A stretch of DNA of 64,000 nucleotides from Diadema setosum (Eukaryota; Echinodermata; Echinoidea; Diadematoida; Diadematidae): assembly GCF_964275005.1 (NCBI RefSeq), contig NC_092688.1, positions 18,258,403-18,322,402 on the forward strand, written 5' to 3'. A program made the translations under genes and the position numbers. Position 1 is the stretch's first letter, and each line of letters begins with the position of its first letter. The notes beneath the pieces are model-generated. The model saw nothing but the letters and a program-made list of their open reading frames with translations, had not been told where the DNA came from and made no database searches. Shown one piece after another: positions 24,651 to 36,767 of this stretch.

Positions 24651-25024
24651 GATATCGGCCTCGCCACCAATTCAAAGCCACAATGCAAGACCGCTTTCTG
24701 AACTGGTGGCATGGAACTCCGACACTCGATACAATTGTTTACTTTTCCTACCAAAAAGGAAGTCTATCTTGTCGTTGCTGGAAAGTGATCATTATGGCTT
24801 CATGAAGTCACACGAAACTTGTTTATGTAAGTCAGTGCGTCAAAACAGAATGGATTTTTTTTTTTTAAAGTCTATTTTACATTCGATCAAAATAAACAAG
24901 TACGTTAATACGTTGTTGACTTGTTGTTGTTGTTGTTGTTTTTTTTTTTTGAAAGAGATACTTTTGTAGTTCATGCGCAATTATTGTAGACCTACATGAC
25001 ATTGTTGTTGCTACAAGTTGTACT

Positions 25025-25736
25025 CTAAAGGGATGTTGCAAGAAAGTCGAGTTGCACTACTAGCAAATATCTATTGCAAAATTTGCAATTTGTAGATCAA
25101 TTGCAACTTGCAACTGTTTTTTTTTTCAATTAAAGAATATCTTTAATTTCTGAATATTTCATCATACAATATTATTAATGAAGAATAATTAATGACAAAA
25201 TTATTTCCTTTAATGAACATGATTGGCACAATCCCCCCAAAAAACAAACAAAAAACACATTGATCCCCTTTACCAACAATAACATCGCCAAACAAATCTT
25301 CCAACTTTTCTTGAGGTCCACATCTCACGACCTTCACAGAGTTCTTTGCAGTTTTATGTAGTGTTTGGACGTTAGAAGTGGTACATCACAAATCATACAT
25401 CGGCGAGCTGGCGATTTGTAGCTAGCCATTTCCAATCTCAAGAATAATATTCCAAGTCATCATCGAATCTGGGCACAACAAAGTCCAAAACACAACGTGA
25501 AAGTAGGTCTTGATGACTGCAACCATAACTTTCAGCCAGTCAAAAAAGTTGCACGAATCAGCTGTGCAACAATGCATGGTACGGATCACTGAAGTACTGA
25601 GTTTCGCATTGCATTGTGATCAAAGAGTTGGCTCTTTGATTGTGATAATGTTTGCAAATTTGAATCGATTGCAGGATTTGCGATTACTTTTTGGGAGGTT
25701 GCAATTGATTGCAACTTTCTTGCAGCATCCCTTAGG
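25025..25736. mobile_element. MITE with CTAAAGGGATG / CATCCCTTAGGG ends, about 710 bp
   Basis: Left end AAGGGATGTTGCAAGAAAGT and right end ACTTTCTTGCAGCATCCCTT pair closely, and internal TTGCAATTGATTGCAA motifs recur in both halves. No transposase frame is visible. Confidence 0.7.
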
Positions 25737-25805
25737 GCCTATATCCCTTCCACACATTAAATGTTTGGTTTGTTGATTAGTTTGCTCAGTTGTATGCATT
25801 TATCA

Positions 25806-26200
25806 TCTTCGCCGAGGAGATTATGTTTTTGCAGGCGTTGGTTTGTCTGTCTGTTTGCAAAATAACTCAAAAAGTTACACGGATTTGGATGAAACTTACA
25901 GGGAAAGTTGTTAATGACACAAGGAACAGATAATTAATGTTGGTAGTGATTTTTTTTTTTTAATTTTCGAAGGATTTTTTTTTTTTAAATCTCTTGCCAA
26001 CCTAGAGTCAATAAACTTGAGAGTTCAAGCTGGACTTATTTGAGGCTCACATTATTAATTTTTGTTTTCTCTTTTTTTTGGGGGGGGGATTGGGAGAAAT
26101 TTCATTATGCGTGTATAGGGTCCTATAGCTGATGGGTGGAATATGAGCTGCTTGACAGAGGTCTGCACTTTCCGACTGCTTTTTCTAGTTTCGTAATTAG
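25806..26200. repeat. Dispersed repeat starting CTTCGCCGAGGAGATTATG
   Basis: The run CTTCGCCGAGGAGATTATG, GTTTGTCTGTCTGTTTG, AATAACTCAAAAAGTTA and GGATTTGGATGAAA is recalled as a dispersed repeat from other genomes. No second copy lies in the window. Contains T and G runs at 25951-25990 and 26070-26090. Confidence 0.4.
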
Positions 26201-26266
26201 TATACTGATTACCATGCAGTAAATGCGCCCTTGCATGACTCCCATAAGCCCAAAGACCATACTGAA

Positions 26267-27445
26267 ACTAGAAATGTCGCTTTGGCGACTGGTATGCCTC
26301 CGCCATAATGCATGATTTTCCCAATAGGTCTAGATAGTACATGTGGACAATGTGCGATTACATTTTCACAAAATTGGCAAAATATTGAAATGACAAGTTT
26401 GTCACAAATGTGTTGAATGTTCACCTTCCTTGACCTAGGTTTAATTGGATGAATAGGAGAGCATGTATCTAGGGATTTAAGGACTTTAACTCGACTTTGA
26501 CCCATTCATACATTTAGGCATTGAGTAATTTTCAAGGTACAGGTGTGGAGAAAAAGTGCAATTTCTGAATTGAATAAATTGTTACCATTTTCAACTGGCC
26601 CTTGACCCTAAAATTCATAAGATAATCACTTTCAAGTAGAACATGCATAATATGTACTAAGTTTCAAGATAACTTGAGCCACTTCCGAGATATGGAGGAA
26701 AAAGTTAGTTCAGCACTTTCACTTGATCTTTGACCTTTTGACCTTTGAGGCAAAAAAAGAAGAAAAAAAAACTTTCCAGAGAATTTCTATTAGGTTACAC
26801 ATGTATGCATACACCAAGTGTAAAAAAAAATAACCCTGCTGGCATTGCATGATAGGAGGGAAATAGTAAAATTTTGAAGTGTTGCACTTGACCTTTGACC
26901 CCTGACCTTTGACCCCATGAACCCTACATTCTCTAGATAATCACTTCCAGTCAGTATATGTATATACTATGTTCCATGAAGATACCTTGAACAATTTTCC
27001 AAGGTATGGAGAAAAAAAAAAGAAGTTTTAATATTTTTACTTGACCTTTTGACCTTTGACCTTTGACCTCATGACCCAAACTTTCACCAGAGAATCTTAA
27101 TTGGGTAATACATGTATACACTAAGTTTCAAGAAAATATCTTCAGGCATTCAATAGATATGGTGGAAATAGTGAAATTTTATGTATTTGACCTTGACTTT
27201 TTGACCTTTGACCTTGAGCATGTGCACCCAAAAGTTGATAGGCACAACTTCACCCCCTAATACACATACATGCCAAGTTTCATTAGGATACCTCAACAGG
27301 TTTTGATAGTTACCTTGTCCACAAAATTCATTACGGACGGACGGAAGGACGGACGGACGGACGGACGGACGGAAGGACGGACGGACGGACGGACGGACAA
27401 CCCGAAAACATAATGCCTCCGGCACCACTTCGTGGCGGAGGCATA
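26267..27445 (-). mobile_element. AGGTCA-rich non-autonomous element, copy 1
   Basis: One end carries ACTAGAAATGTCGC then GGTATGCCTCCGCCATAATG; the other ends with a (TCCG/CGGA)n run and GCCTCCGGCACCACTTCGTGG then CGGAGGCATA. TATGCCTCCGCCA thus appears inverted at both ends. Between them, diverged units of about 140-160 bp each contain TGACCTTTGACC hexamer repeats. An inverted, longer copy is at 38241-39744. No protein is encoded; the superfamily is unknown. Confidence 0.75.
27330..27400. repeat. (GGAC)n / (TCCG)n microsatellite
   Basis: About 16 GGAC units with interspersed GGAAGGAC variants, inside the AGGTCA-rich element; the same tract, complementary, is at 38284-38374. Confidence 0.9.
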
Positions 27446-28780
27446 AAAAACTATAGCTATACACGGTCCGCGTTGCCGGTAACAACCCAAGCCTGAAAAC
27501 TCTGAACATCATCTATAACTAGAATCTTGTCTCCATTCAGTGTACGTGCTTTATAGTAGAGTAGAGAGCTATAGGGTCCATAATAATATGGCCTCCATGG
27601 TTTCCCTCAGAGATACGAGTAGGGCCTACATATCCGTATCCCTTACACTCCTTGAACTGCATGGGTACCATGACGCACGCTTATAATACTGGACACTATA
27701 ACCTGAAACCCCGAAGAGTTGTCATAGTAGGGCCCTATCTTTCGCACAAAACTCTCTAGGCCTATATCTCAGATGTAATTTTACTCTTTTTCTTATTCAG
27801 TCGTAATCAAGAAATATTGATATGTTTGGTATGTTGGGCGTGGTTTCTGTTGAGTCAACGTAGATGAGGAGCTATCAGATACGAATTTTTAAACTGTTAT
27901 CGACAAAATAATGACGGACACTGTATGGCAAATAGCCTACCACACCAAATTTGCAGACTCCCGCGCTTCGTCCTGCCCGAACCCTGCAACTGCTGCGCGT
28001 TATAAACATTGAGGAATGTGTATATTTGTAGATAATAGTCATTAATAGTGACGACATTTTCCAAATAGACCTACCATATCGTGTCAAACATGCTAACATT
28101 CTGATCATAGTTCAAAATACATTATGATCACCAACGGCGTAAATCCGTACTGAGGAGTGGGGGGGATGGTCACCATCACCACGATTACAAGCCCATAACC
28201 GGACCGGCGCAGCCTTTGGGGGGGGGGGGGGGGGAGGCAGAAGCTTGGTGCCCCCCCCCCCCCCACACACACACACACGCACACACTTTACAGGGATCGG
28301 ATGTCCCACTCTTTTGCATGAAATATAAAGTGGGAGGAAAGTGGCAGCAAAAATATGAAGACTTGTTGTTCTTGTTGCTTTTTTTTTTTGCTTGTCAGAT
28401 GACTTTCGGCGGAAAATCAGACCTTAAAAGTATGAAAACAGGGGGGGGGGGTATCCCTCTCCCACACGTGGAAGATTTTGCATTTTCAGACCTGAAATTC
28501 AGCGATCTGGTGCACACTTTTGGTGAAAATTTTGTTTTCTTTTCTTTAAAAAAACAATAAGAAAATGAAATATTCACAATATATTATTGAATGACTAAAT
28601 CGTGGGATTTCAGCTCTTGCTCCGCCTGTGCGACATCACTGTGAAGGCCTACTAAATAATGGGGCCTATCACCGGCGTAGACAGGATTTGTATAGGAGGA
28701 GCGGTTATGTGAGGGAGCGAAGCAAGCGAGGGGGGGGGGGGGGAGGAGGGTATGGTAGGGGGATTTCCCCCTCCCACGGT
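27446..28780. other. Non-coding, G and C homopolymer rich
   Basis: No exon is supported. Runs of 9-17 G or C occur near 28218-28234, 28250-28262 and 28441-28450, with a (CA)n run at 28263-28285. The block from about 28430 (GATCTGGTGCACAC, GTGAAAATTTTG) resembles sequence right of the tandem array at 31160-31320, suggesting the array sits inside an older repeat. Confidence 0.5.
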
Positions 28781-31160
28781 GAAATCTTTTTGCATTGAAA
28801 ATTTTGACATTTTTACAGTCCCCAAACTGCCGTTTGTAACTATATTCTTCGCTTTGGAAATTAAGGGGGCGGGGGCGCACCGGGCGAAAACTGCTGGCAA
28901 TTACTGGCAGCAACATCAGGAGAATGGCATAGCGATTAAATGCGAGCGAGCGAAGCGATCGAGCTTGAAAATTTTGATATTTTACAGTCCCAAAACTGCC
29001 GTTTGTAGCTATATTTTTCGCTTTGGAAATTAAGGGGGGCGCACCGGGCGAAAACTGCTGACAATTACTGGCAGCAACATCAGGAGAATGGAATAATGAT
29101 TAAATGCGAGCGAGCGAAGCGAGCGAGCTTGAAAATGTTGACATTTTACAGTCCCAAAACTGCCGATTGAAGCTATATTTTTCGCTTTGGAAACTAAGGG
29201 GGGCGCACCGGGCGAAAACTGCTGGCAATTACTGGCAGCAACATCAGGAGAATGGAATAATGATTAAATGCGAGCGAGCGAAGAGAGCGAGTTTGAAAAT
29301 TTTGATATTCTACAGTCCCAAAACTGCCGTTTGTAGCTATATTTTTCGCTTTGGAAATTAAGGGGGGCGCATCTGGCGAAAACTGCTGGCAATTACTGGC
29401 AGCAACATCAGGAGAATGGAATAATGATTAAATGCGAGCGAGCGAAGCGATCGAGCTAGAAAATTTTGACATTTTACAATCCCGAAACTGCCGTTTGAAG
29501 CTATATTTTTCGCTTTGGAAATTAAGGGGGGCGCACGGGCTAAAACTGCTGGCAATTACTGGCAGCAACATCAGGAGAATGGAATAATGATTAAATGCGA
29601 GCGAGCGAAGCGATCGAGCTAGAAAATTTTGACATTTTACAATCCCCAAACTGCCGTTTGAAGCTATATTTTTCGCTTTGGAAATTAAGGGGGGGCGCAC
29701 GGGCTAAAACTGCTGGCAATTACTGGCAGCAACATCAGGAGAATGGAATAATGATTAAATGCGAGCGAGCGAAGAGAGGGAGCTTGAAAATTTTGACATT
29801 TTACAGTTCCCAAACTGCCGTTTGTAGCTATATTTTTCGCTTTGGAAATTAAGGGGACGCACGGGCGAAAACTACTGGCAATTACTGGCAGCAACATCAG
29901 GAGAATGGAATAATGATTAAATGCGAGCGAGCGAAGCGAGCGAGCTTGAAAATTTTGACATTACGGACAGTCCAAAAACTGCCGTTTGTAGCTATATTTT
30001 TCGCTTTGGAAATTAAGGGGGGCGCACCGGGCGAAAACTGCTGGCGATTACTGGCAGCAACATCAGGAGAATGGAATAATGATTAAATGCGAGCGAGCGA
30101 GGAGAGCGAGCTTGAAAATTTTGACATTTTACAATCCCCAAACTGCCGTTTGTAGCTATATTTTCGCTTTGGAAATAACCAAGGGGGCGCATCGGGCGAA
30201 AACTGCTGGCAATTACTGGCAGCAACCTCAGGAGAATGGAATAATGATTAAATGCGAGCGAGTGAAGCGAGCGAGCTTGAAAATGTTGACATTTTACAGT
30301 CCCAAAACTGCCGATTGAAGCTATATTTTTCGCTTTGGAAACTAAGGGGGGCGCACCGGGCGAAAACTGCTGGCAATTACTGGCAGCAACATCAGGAGAA
30401 TGGAATAATGATTAAATGCGAGCGAGCGAGGAGAGCGAGCTTGAAAATTTTGACATTTTACAATCCCCAAACTGCCGTTTGTAGCTATATTTTCGCTTTG
30501 GAAATTAAGGAGGCGCATCGGGCGAAAACTGCTGGCAATTACTGGCAGCAACCTCAGGAGAATGGAATAATGATTAAATGCGAGCGAGTGAAGCGAGCGA
30601 GCTTGAAAATGTTGACATTTTACAGTCCCAAAACTGCCGATTGAAGCTATATTTTTCGCTTTGGAAACTAAGGGGGGCGCACCGGGCGAAAACTGCTGGC
30701 AATTACTGGCAGCAACATCAGGAGAATGGAATAATGATTAAATGCGAGCGAGCGAGGAGAGCGAGCTTGAAAATTTTGACATTTTACAATCCCCAAACTG
30801 CCGTTTGTAGCTATATTTTCGCTTTGGAAATTAAGGAGGCGCATCGGGCGAAAACTGCTGGCAATTACCGGCAGCAACCTCAGGAGAATGGAATAATGAT
30901 TAAATGCGAGCGAGCGAAGCGAGCGAGCTTGAAAATTTTGACATTTTACAGTCCCAAAACTGCCGTTTGTAGATAAATTTTTCGCTTTGGAAATTAAGGG
31001 GGGCGCACTGGGCGCACCTGCTGTCAGTCACTGGCAGCAACATCAGGAGAATGGCATAGCGGTTAAATGCGAGCGAGCGAGCGGAGCGAGCGAGCTTGAA
31101 AATTTTGACATTTTACACTCCAAAAACTGCCGTTTGTAGCTATATTTTTCGCTTTTGAAA
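28780..31160. repeat. Satellite-like tandem array, 14 units of about 163 bp
   Basis: The block TAAATGCGAGCGAGCGAAG recurs at 28937, 29101, 29265, 29429, 29592, 29756, 29918, 30084, 30249, 30413, 30575, 30739, 30901 and 31064, i.e. every 162-166 bp. Each unit carries GAGCTTGAAAATTTTGACAT, AAACTGCCGTTTG, TTTTTCGCTTTGGAAATTAA, GGGGGCGCAC, GGCGAAAACTGCTGGCAAT and CAGCAACATCAGGAGAATGG. The period is not a multiple of three, so the short open frames seen in the units are incidental. Two adjacent 326-bp dimers at 30249-30574 and 30575-30900 are almost identical. Confidence 0.95.
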
Positions 31161-33195
31161 GAAAGATCTGCTGCACACTCTTTGATAAATTAGGGAAATA
31201 TACGTCAATGTCAAAATTGTACAAAGTTTATCGAAAGGGATCCTGTATAGCGGAGCTTTTGCATGTTTATGATTGAAATACAACGATCTGGTGCAGAGTT
31301 CTGGCGATTTTTCGACAATTTTCCATTAAGAAAGTTCGAGATTTGTCCTCATCTCGGGAATTGCTTGGGGGATAAATTATTTGTCTGCCTAAACGCTTCC
31401 GCAGGGGCGGGGCAAATGCCCCTTTGCCCCCCCCCCCCCATAGATTCGACGCCCCTGATCTTCTCTGGGTATGCCCATAGATGTATCCTGACTGAGTCAT
31501 TAGTCACAGTCGTTTCTCAGGAATGATTCAGGAAATGGAGGGGGTTCAATTATGGCGATGTAGTTTTTGTTATTGTTTGTTTGTTTGTTTTCGTACATAT
31601 TTTGCAGATGGTCCCCAGTTACTCGCGTCATAGCATTGACGTTGTCAACGTCTGAGCCATACCTTACAGTGTATGTCAATGTTACTTTCTTCGCGAGCGA
31701 GCGAAGCGAGCGAGCGCTTGAGAAAATTATGTATACATTTTCCTACAAGATAGAATACTGTTCAGCTCTGTTACCTGTCTGAAGGCCGGCGTACAAACGT
31801 CATGCAATATGCCAAAATTGATACAATCACATTTCTGCTTCCTCCATTTTTCCCCTCAAAATTCAGGGGGGGATGATTGTACAGGCCATCCCCCCCTCCT
31901 CCATTTCAGGGGGGGATATATCCCCCCCATCCCCCCCGGGATTTACGCCCATGATGATCACACAGACTCTTTCAACCGATCACTATGTCTTGACGATGAT
32001 ATAGATAGATGATATTATATATATATACAGTATATCTATATATATTCATCTTGGAATTTTCCACGTGTTGGACTTCGAATGTTGTAATTATTAGAAGAAA
32101 GAGTCTCAAGTACGCCATGAATCCAACGATTACAAAAAAAAAAATTATGACAAAATTTTCGGTCTGCCTCAGACCTTCGTCAGTGCAAAGACAATGATGG
32201 ACAATGATAAACATCCATCATTTTTTGTAATCGTTGGATTCATGGCGTACTTGAGACTCTTTCTTCTATATATATATATATATATATAATCCAAAATATA
32301 AGCCCATTGATACACCTTGGTGAGGAACCCACTGTGGGAAGAAGAAAAAAATGAATAAATAAAATATTGCGGGCGCGAGGATTTGAAGATGGGTGCGATC
32401 TTAAATAATTATTATCTCACGGACTAGTTGTTTAGAAATTCAGAACCGGAGTAGCCTACTATAATTTGTCTGTGAGTTTGGTTCGATCAAATATTGCTGT
32501 CTTTATAGTGTCAAGAACTTTCGCTAAAATGAAATTTTGCTTTCGAAATTAAAAGCCCCAAACGAAGATCATTTGAATAGAGTTTGAAGTAATCAATCAA
32601 TGCGTTAATTGATTTTCACTGCAGAGTATGTTTGATATATCAAGTTATTGATGGATTGGTCGATCGATACGTTGATTTCTTTTGCAAGTAATAAATTCAT
32701 CATTAATCATTTATGCACCGATGCTATGTCACTAATTCTTCATGTGCACCTTCATTCAATCATTTTTCAGTAATTGACTTATATAGATTTACACTTATCC
32801 ATCGTCCATTCATTCACTGTGATTCATTCATACAGATTGCTGATTGTTCCTTTTGGATGACTCTTTTAAACAGCTTTCTAGATTCTCTCATTTTGAATAC
32901 AGCATGTAGAGTTTATGGAATTTTCTTTGTTTTCATTCTTTCCCTTTCTTCCCTTAGACTATCTTTGTAAGAGCGTTGATTTATGAAAAAACGCTCCAAA
33001 TGAGAATTCTGCATGGGCTTTTGCCAAACTAGTTCTTTGGCTTATTCACAACGATCACCAGACACAGGCCTACTGGACTGCTTGCGAAGTTCATTACAAT
33101 AAACCAAAGAGGTGGCTACTCCGAGTATATGCAATAAACCCATGCGGGTACTTTTTCGGATCCCCACTTTTTCCACGCGGTATTTTATCGCATCG
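31161..33195. other. Non-coding, repeat-derived
   Basis: Holds C runs at 31428-31439, 31910-31940, an isolated GCGAGCGAGCGAAGCGAGCG block at 31692-31718 like the array unit, a long hairpin at 32093-32267, (TA)n at 32014-32045 and 32265-32288, and AT-rich unique sequence. No gene supported. Confidence 0.5.
32093..32267. mobile_element. Foldback hairpin element with 48-bp perfect arms
   Basis: The left arm (32093-32140, beginning AGAAGAAAGAGTCTCAAG) is exactly complementary to the right arm (32220-32267). The loop contains GGTCTGCCTCAGACC and TTCGTCAGTGC. The complement of the loop, of the form CTGACGAAGG-n-CCGAAA, resembles a motif found near the ends of some retroelements, which is only a suggestion. 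(TA)n flanks both sides. Confidence 0.75.
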
Positions 33196-33235
33196 CGCGC
33201 GTATGGCAAGCCATATTGCTTTTTAAAAAGATTTT

Positions 33236-33356
33236 CTGATATCACGAATTCCCTTTCGTGATATCAAAAATTCGAATTTCTGATATCACAAATTCAATTT
33301 TTGATATCAAGAAATACATTTTGTGATATCACTAATTCCAATTTGTGATATCATTA
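33236..33356. repeat. Left TGATATCA array
   Basis: Five to six palindromic TGATATCA octamers spaced about 20-24 bp, separated by AATTCGAATT-like linkers. Mirror of the longer right array. Confidence 0.85.
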
Positions 33357-33359
33357 ATT

Positions 33360-34020
33360 TACATGGAATTTCAGCACATATCTTTCGCAAAGAAATGATT
33401 TGATTTCGAGCATTAGTTTTGCGCTGAAATTCAACCGTAAATTCTAGCGTTTGTTGAGCGCAGAAATACACAGGGAATTCGAGCTTTAGTTCAGTGCAGA
33501 AAACCAACGGGAATTTGAGCGTTAGTTGAGCGCAGAAATACATAGGGAATTCGAGCATTCGTTTTGCGCTGAAATTCAGCTGTGAATTCGAGCGTTAGTT
33601 GAGAGCAGAAATACACAAGGAATTCGAGCATTAGTTTTGCGCTGAAATTCAACTGTGAATTCGAGCGTTAGTTGAGCGCAGAAATACACAGGGAATTCGA
33701 GCATTAGATTTGCGCTGAAATTCAGTTGTGAATTCGAGCGTTAGTTCAGTGCAGAAATACACAGGGAATTCGAGCATTAGTTTTGCGCTGAAATTCAACT
33801 GTGAATTCGAGCGTTAGTTGAGCGCAGAAATACACAGGGAATTCGAGCATTAGTTTTGCGCTGAAATCCAACTGTGAATTCGAGCGTTAGTTGACCGCAG
33901 AAATACACAGGGAATTCGAGCTTTAGTTTTGCGCTGAAATTCAACTGTGAATTCGAGCGTTAGTTGAGCGCAGAAATACACTGTGAATTTGAGCATTAGT
34001 TTAGCGCAGATATTCCTTTG
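33360..34020. repeat. Left arm tandem array, 72-bp units
   Basis: About nine units, each made of two related halves: AATTCGAGCATTAGTTTTGC-GCTGAAATTCAACTGTG and AATTCGAGCGTTAGTTGAGC-GCAGAAATACACAGGG. Confidence 0.9.
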
Positions 34021-34811
34021 GAATTTCAGGTGTTATCTTTACATAGTACAGGCTGTATATAACGATAGTTACAAAAAAAAACCTAAATGAAGAGTTTTGG
34101 CAACTCGTCTTCATTTAAAGTGATTAGGAATTGGTTTTAAAAGAATCGATGAAAATAAATCGTTTAGCAACATATCTAAAATGCCATTATTTATATGTTG
34201 TCAATTGCTTCAAAGTCATTGTTATATTCTCTTTTTTTCCCTCCATTTCTCGCCACTGATTTGGCAGAGACTGGTTGACTTACAACTTTTGTTTGCGTTT
34301 CTCTTTACTCTGTCATGTGAAAGATACTCTCTCCCGACCTCCCCCTGTTACTTAATAAGAGAGATTTCTCATTGCGCAGATTAACAAAATTGAAGTCCTT
34401 CGTACCACTGCTTTTTTCCTACTACAAATTCTAACTGTTTGTTTGCCATGCGTACTGCTGCATAAACTCCTCATAAGATCTGGCTATCTTCACTCTTCTT
34501 GCTCTGGTCTGAAGACTTTTGGGCTTGTGCGTTCCAGTTTTGTTCTCCCCGGTTTTGGTTCTTGAATAAACTTGCCTATATGATTACACTTTAAATCATT
34601 TTACAAAATCATAAACATACTGGGGCAGGCAAACTGTACACCCAACACAATTGGTCTTAATGGATACACCCCTTTGTTCTGGAGGACTGATTTTGAGGAG
34701 TGAGAAAATGTCTTTAAAAGAAAAACGTTGCTTTATGTGACCACCAGCCGACACCAGTGGTGGACATTAAATTGGCAAGTTTACGACTCCCTCTCGCACC
34801 CCGCATGACTC

Positions 34812-34850
<39 letters not shown>

Positions 34851-35295
34851 CTCCGCTGCTGACATACACAGACCAGAGGGTTGATTGCCCTCGGTCGGTC
34901 CTCCGCAATACAAACACATAGTATATGCTTTTATAACACACATACACATACCACCACACATAATATCGATTTGGTGGAAGAGTCTACTGTAAAGGGGATT
35001 ACCACATGAAAAATGTATCATAATTAACAATAATGTATAGTAATAGATGACAATTTGAGGACCAAAACGTTGAATTAAATGTAAGCCCTAAGTGAACATA
35101 GTATCATTGAATTTATGATAACATGTTGCAAAACAATTGATTTGTATCAATAATTCATCGAATATACCTTGATGATCATTTACGGAATGATGGATGTGTA
35201 AATCTCTCATAATAATATAGTTATTGGTATTTTGAACATTGTTCTAAAAAAAGTTAGCAGTAGTATACCTTCCATCTGAATATCAGCTCAAAAGT
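34021..35295. other. Central spacer of the foldback element
   Basis: Single-copy sequence without recognisable coding. Contains a (CT)n microsatellite at 34817-34846. It may be captured host DNA or the residue of a degraded internal gene. Confidence 0.5.
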
Positions 35296-36095
35296 AATGT
35301 TCCAATTCCCTGTGTATTTCTGCGCTAAAAAAAAACACAACAAACAAAACCGCTCGAATTCACAGTTGAATTCCAGGGCAAAACTAACGCTCGAATTCCC
35401 TTTGTATTTCTGCGCTAAACTAATGCTCGAATTCACAGCGATTTTCTGCACTAAACTGACGCTAGAACTCCCTGTGTATTTCTGCGCTCAACTAACGTTC
35501 GAATTCACTTTGTATTTCTGCGCTAAACTAATGCTCGAATTCACAGCGATTTTCTGCACTGAACTAACGCTCGAAATCCCTGTGTATTTCTGCGCTCAAC
35601 TAACGCTCGAATTCACAGTTGAATTTCAGCGCAAAACTAATGTTCGAATTCACTTTGTATTTCTGCGCTCAACTAACGCTCGAATTCACAGGGATTTACT
35701 GCACTGAACTAACGCTCGAAATCCCTGTGTATTTCTGCGCTCAACTAACGCTCGAAATCACAGTTGAATTTCAGCGCAAAACTAACGCTCGAATTCACTT
35801 TGTATTTCTGCGCTCAACTAACGCTCGAATTCACAGGGATTTACTGCACTGAACTAACGCTCGAATTCCCTGTGTATTTCTACGCTCAACTAACGCTCGA
35901 ATTCACAGTTGATTTTCAGCGCAAAACTAACGCTCGAATTCACTTTGTATTTCTGCGCTCAACTAATGCTCGAATTCACAGGGATTTACTGCACTGAACT
36001 AACGCTCGAAATCCCCGTGTATTTCTGCGCTCAACTAACGCTCGAATTCACAGTTGAATTTCAGCGCAAAACTAACGCTCGAATTCCCTGTGAAT
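35296..36095. repeat. Right arm tandem array, inverted relative to left
   Basis: About eleven units, the complement of the left arm (TTCTGCGCTCAACTAACGCT-CGAATTCACAG and variants). Open frames of 77-136 codons across it are products of the unit length and are not genes. Confidence 0.9.
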
Positions 36096-36640
36096 TACTG
36101 ATATCACAAATTCGATTTTGTGATATCAATAATTCAATTCGTGATATCACAAAATGGAATTTGTGATATCAGAAATTCGCATTTGTGATATCACAAATAA
36201 GAATTCTTGATATCACAAATTGAAATTAGTGATATCACAAATTTATTTCGTGATATCACAAATTCGAATTTGTGATATCAAAAAATCATTTTGTGATATC
36301 ACGAATTACCATTGGTTTTTCACGTGAAACCTATTTTTGATATCAAAAATTCGAATTTCTGATATCACAAATTCATTTAGTGATATCTCAAATTGAATTT
36401 TAGATATCACAAATTCGAATTTCTGATATCACAAATTGATTTTGTGATATCAAAAATGGATTTTGTGATATCACAAATTCGATATCTTGATATCACAAAT
36501 TAAGTTCATGTGCTACACTTACGGGAATTTGTGATATCACAAATTTAATTCTTGATATCACAAATTGAATTCTTGATATCAAAAATTTGATTTTTTATAT
36601 CACAAAATGGAATTTGTGATATCAGAAATTAACTTTAAAT
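36096..36640. repeat. Right TGATATCA array
   Basis: More than 20 palindromic TGATATCA octamers at spacings of about 18-26 bp with linkers such as CAAATTCGAATTTG. Ends about 130 bp before the TMX2 start codon. Confidence 0.9.
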
Positions 36641-36665
36641 GTAAAAACGGCTTGCCATACGCGCG

Positions 36666-36767
36666 GCGGCGCGGCGGCGCAGCCACCCTGCCGGAACCGG
36701 AAGCCACAATTACTACTAGTAGTGTACGTGTGGAGACCTGCGTTGTGACTTTGGAGTAAGCGTCGGT
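36666..36767 (+). promoter_or_regulatory. TMX2: Probable TMX2 promoter and 5'UTR
   Basis: A GC-rich 100 bp between the foldback element and the TMX2 start. It contains GCGGCGCGGCGGCGC and two ETS-type cores (GCCGGAA at 36690 and ACCGGAAG at 36696-36703). ETS sites are typical of housekeeping promoters without a TATA box. The start of transcription may lie here or within the end of the element. Confidence 0.45.

Larger units (their letters stand above)
33196..36665. mobile_element. Foldback DNA element, 3.47 kb, satellite-like arms
   Basis: The ends carry a perfect 17-bp inverted repeat, CGCGCGTATGGCAAGCC at 33196-33212 and its complement at 36649-36665. Inside each end comes an array of TGATATCA-bearing units (short on the left, 33236-33356; long on the right, 36096-36640). 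Next comes a tandem array with units of about 72 bp, the right array being the reverse complement of the left (33360-34020 versus 35296-36095). The middle (34020-35295) is single-copy, with a (CT)n run and no transposase. This plan resembles foldback elements such as FB and Galileo of flies. No clear target duplication was found. Confidence 0.85.

Noticed and set aside
27150-27512. Frames rich in SVRPSVRPSF
   Set aside because: Translation of the (TCCG)n microsatellite in the AGGTCA-rich element; the same peptide appears at 38027-38530.
28752-30976. Many frames reading MRASEASELEN and AHRAKTAGNYWQQHQENG
   Set aside because: Translations of the 163-bp tandem repeat; the period is not a multiple of three and no frame continues through the array.
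35297-36166. Frames of 77-136 codons reading LTLEFPVYFCAQ repeats
   Set aside because: Translations of the foldback-element arm. The repeat unit happens to keep the frame; there is no start, splice or family evidence.
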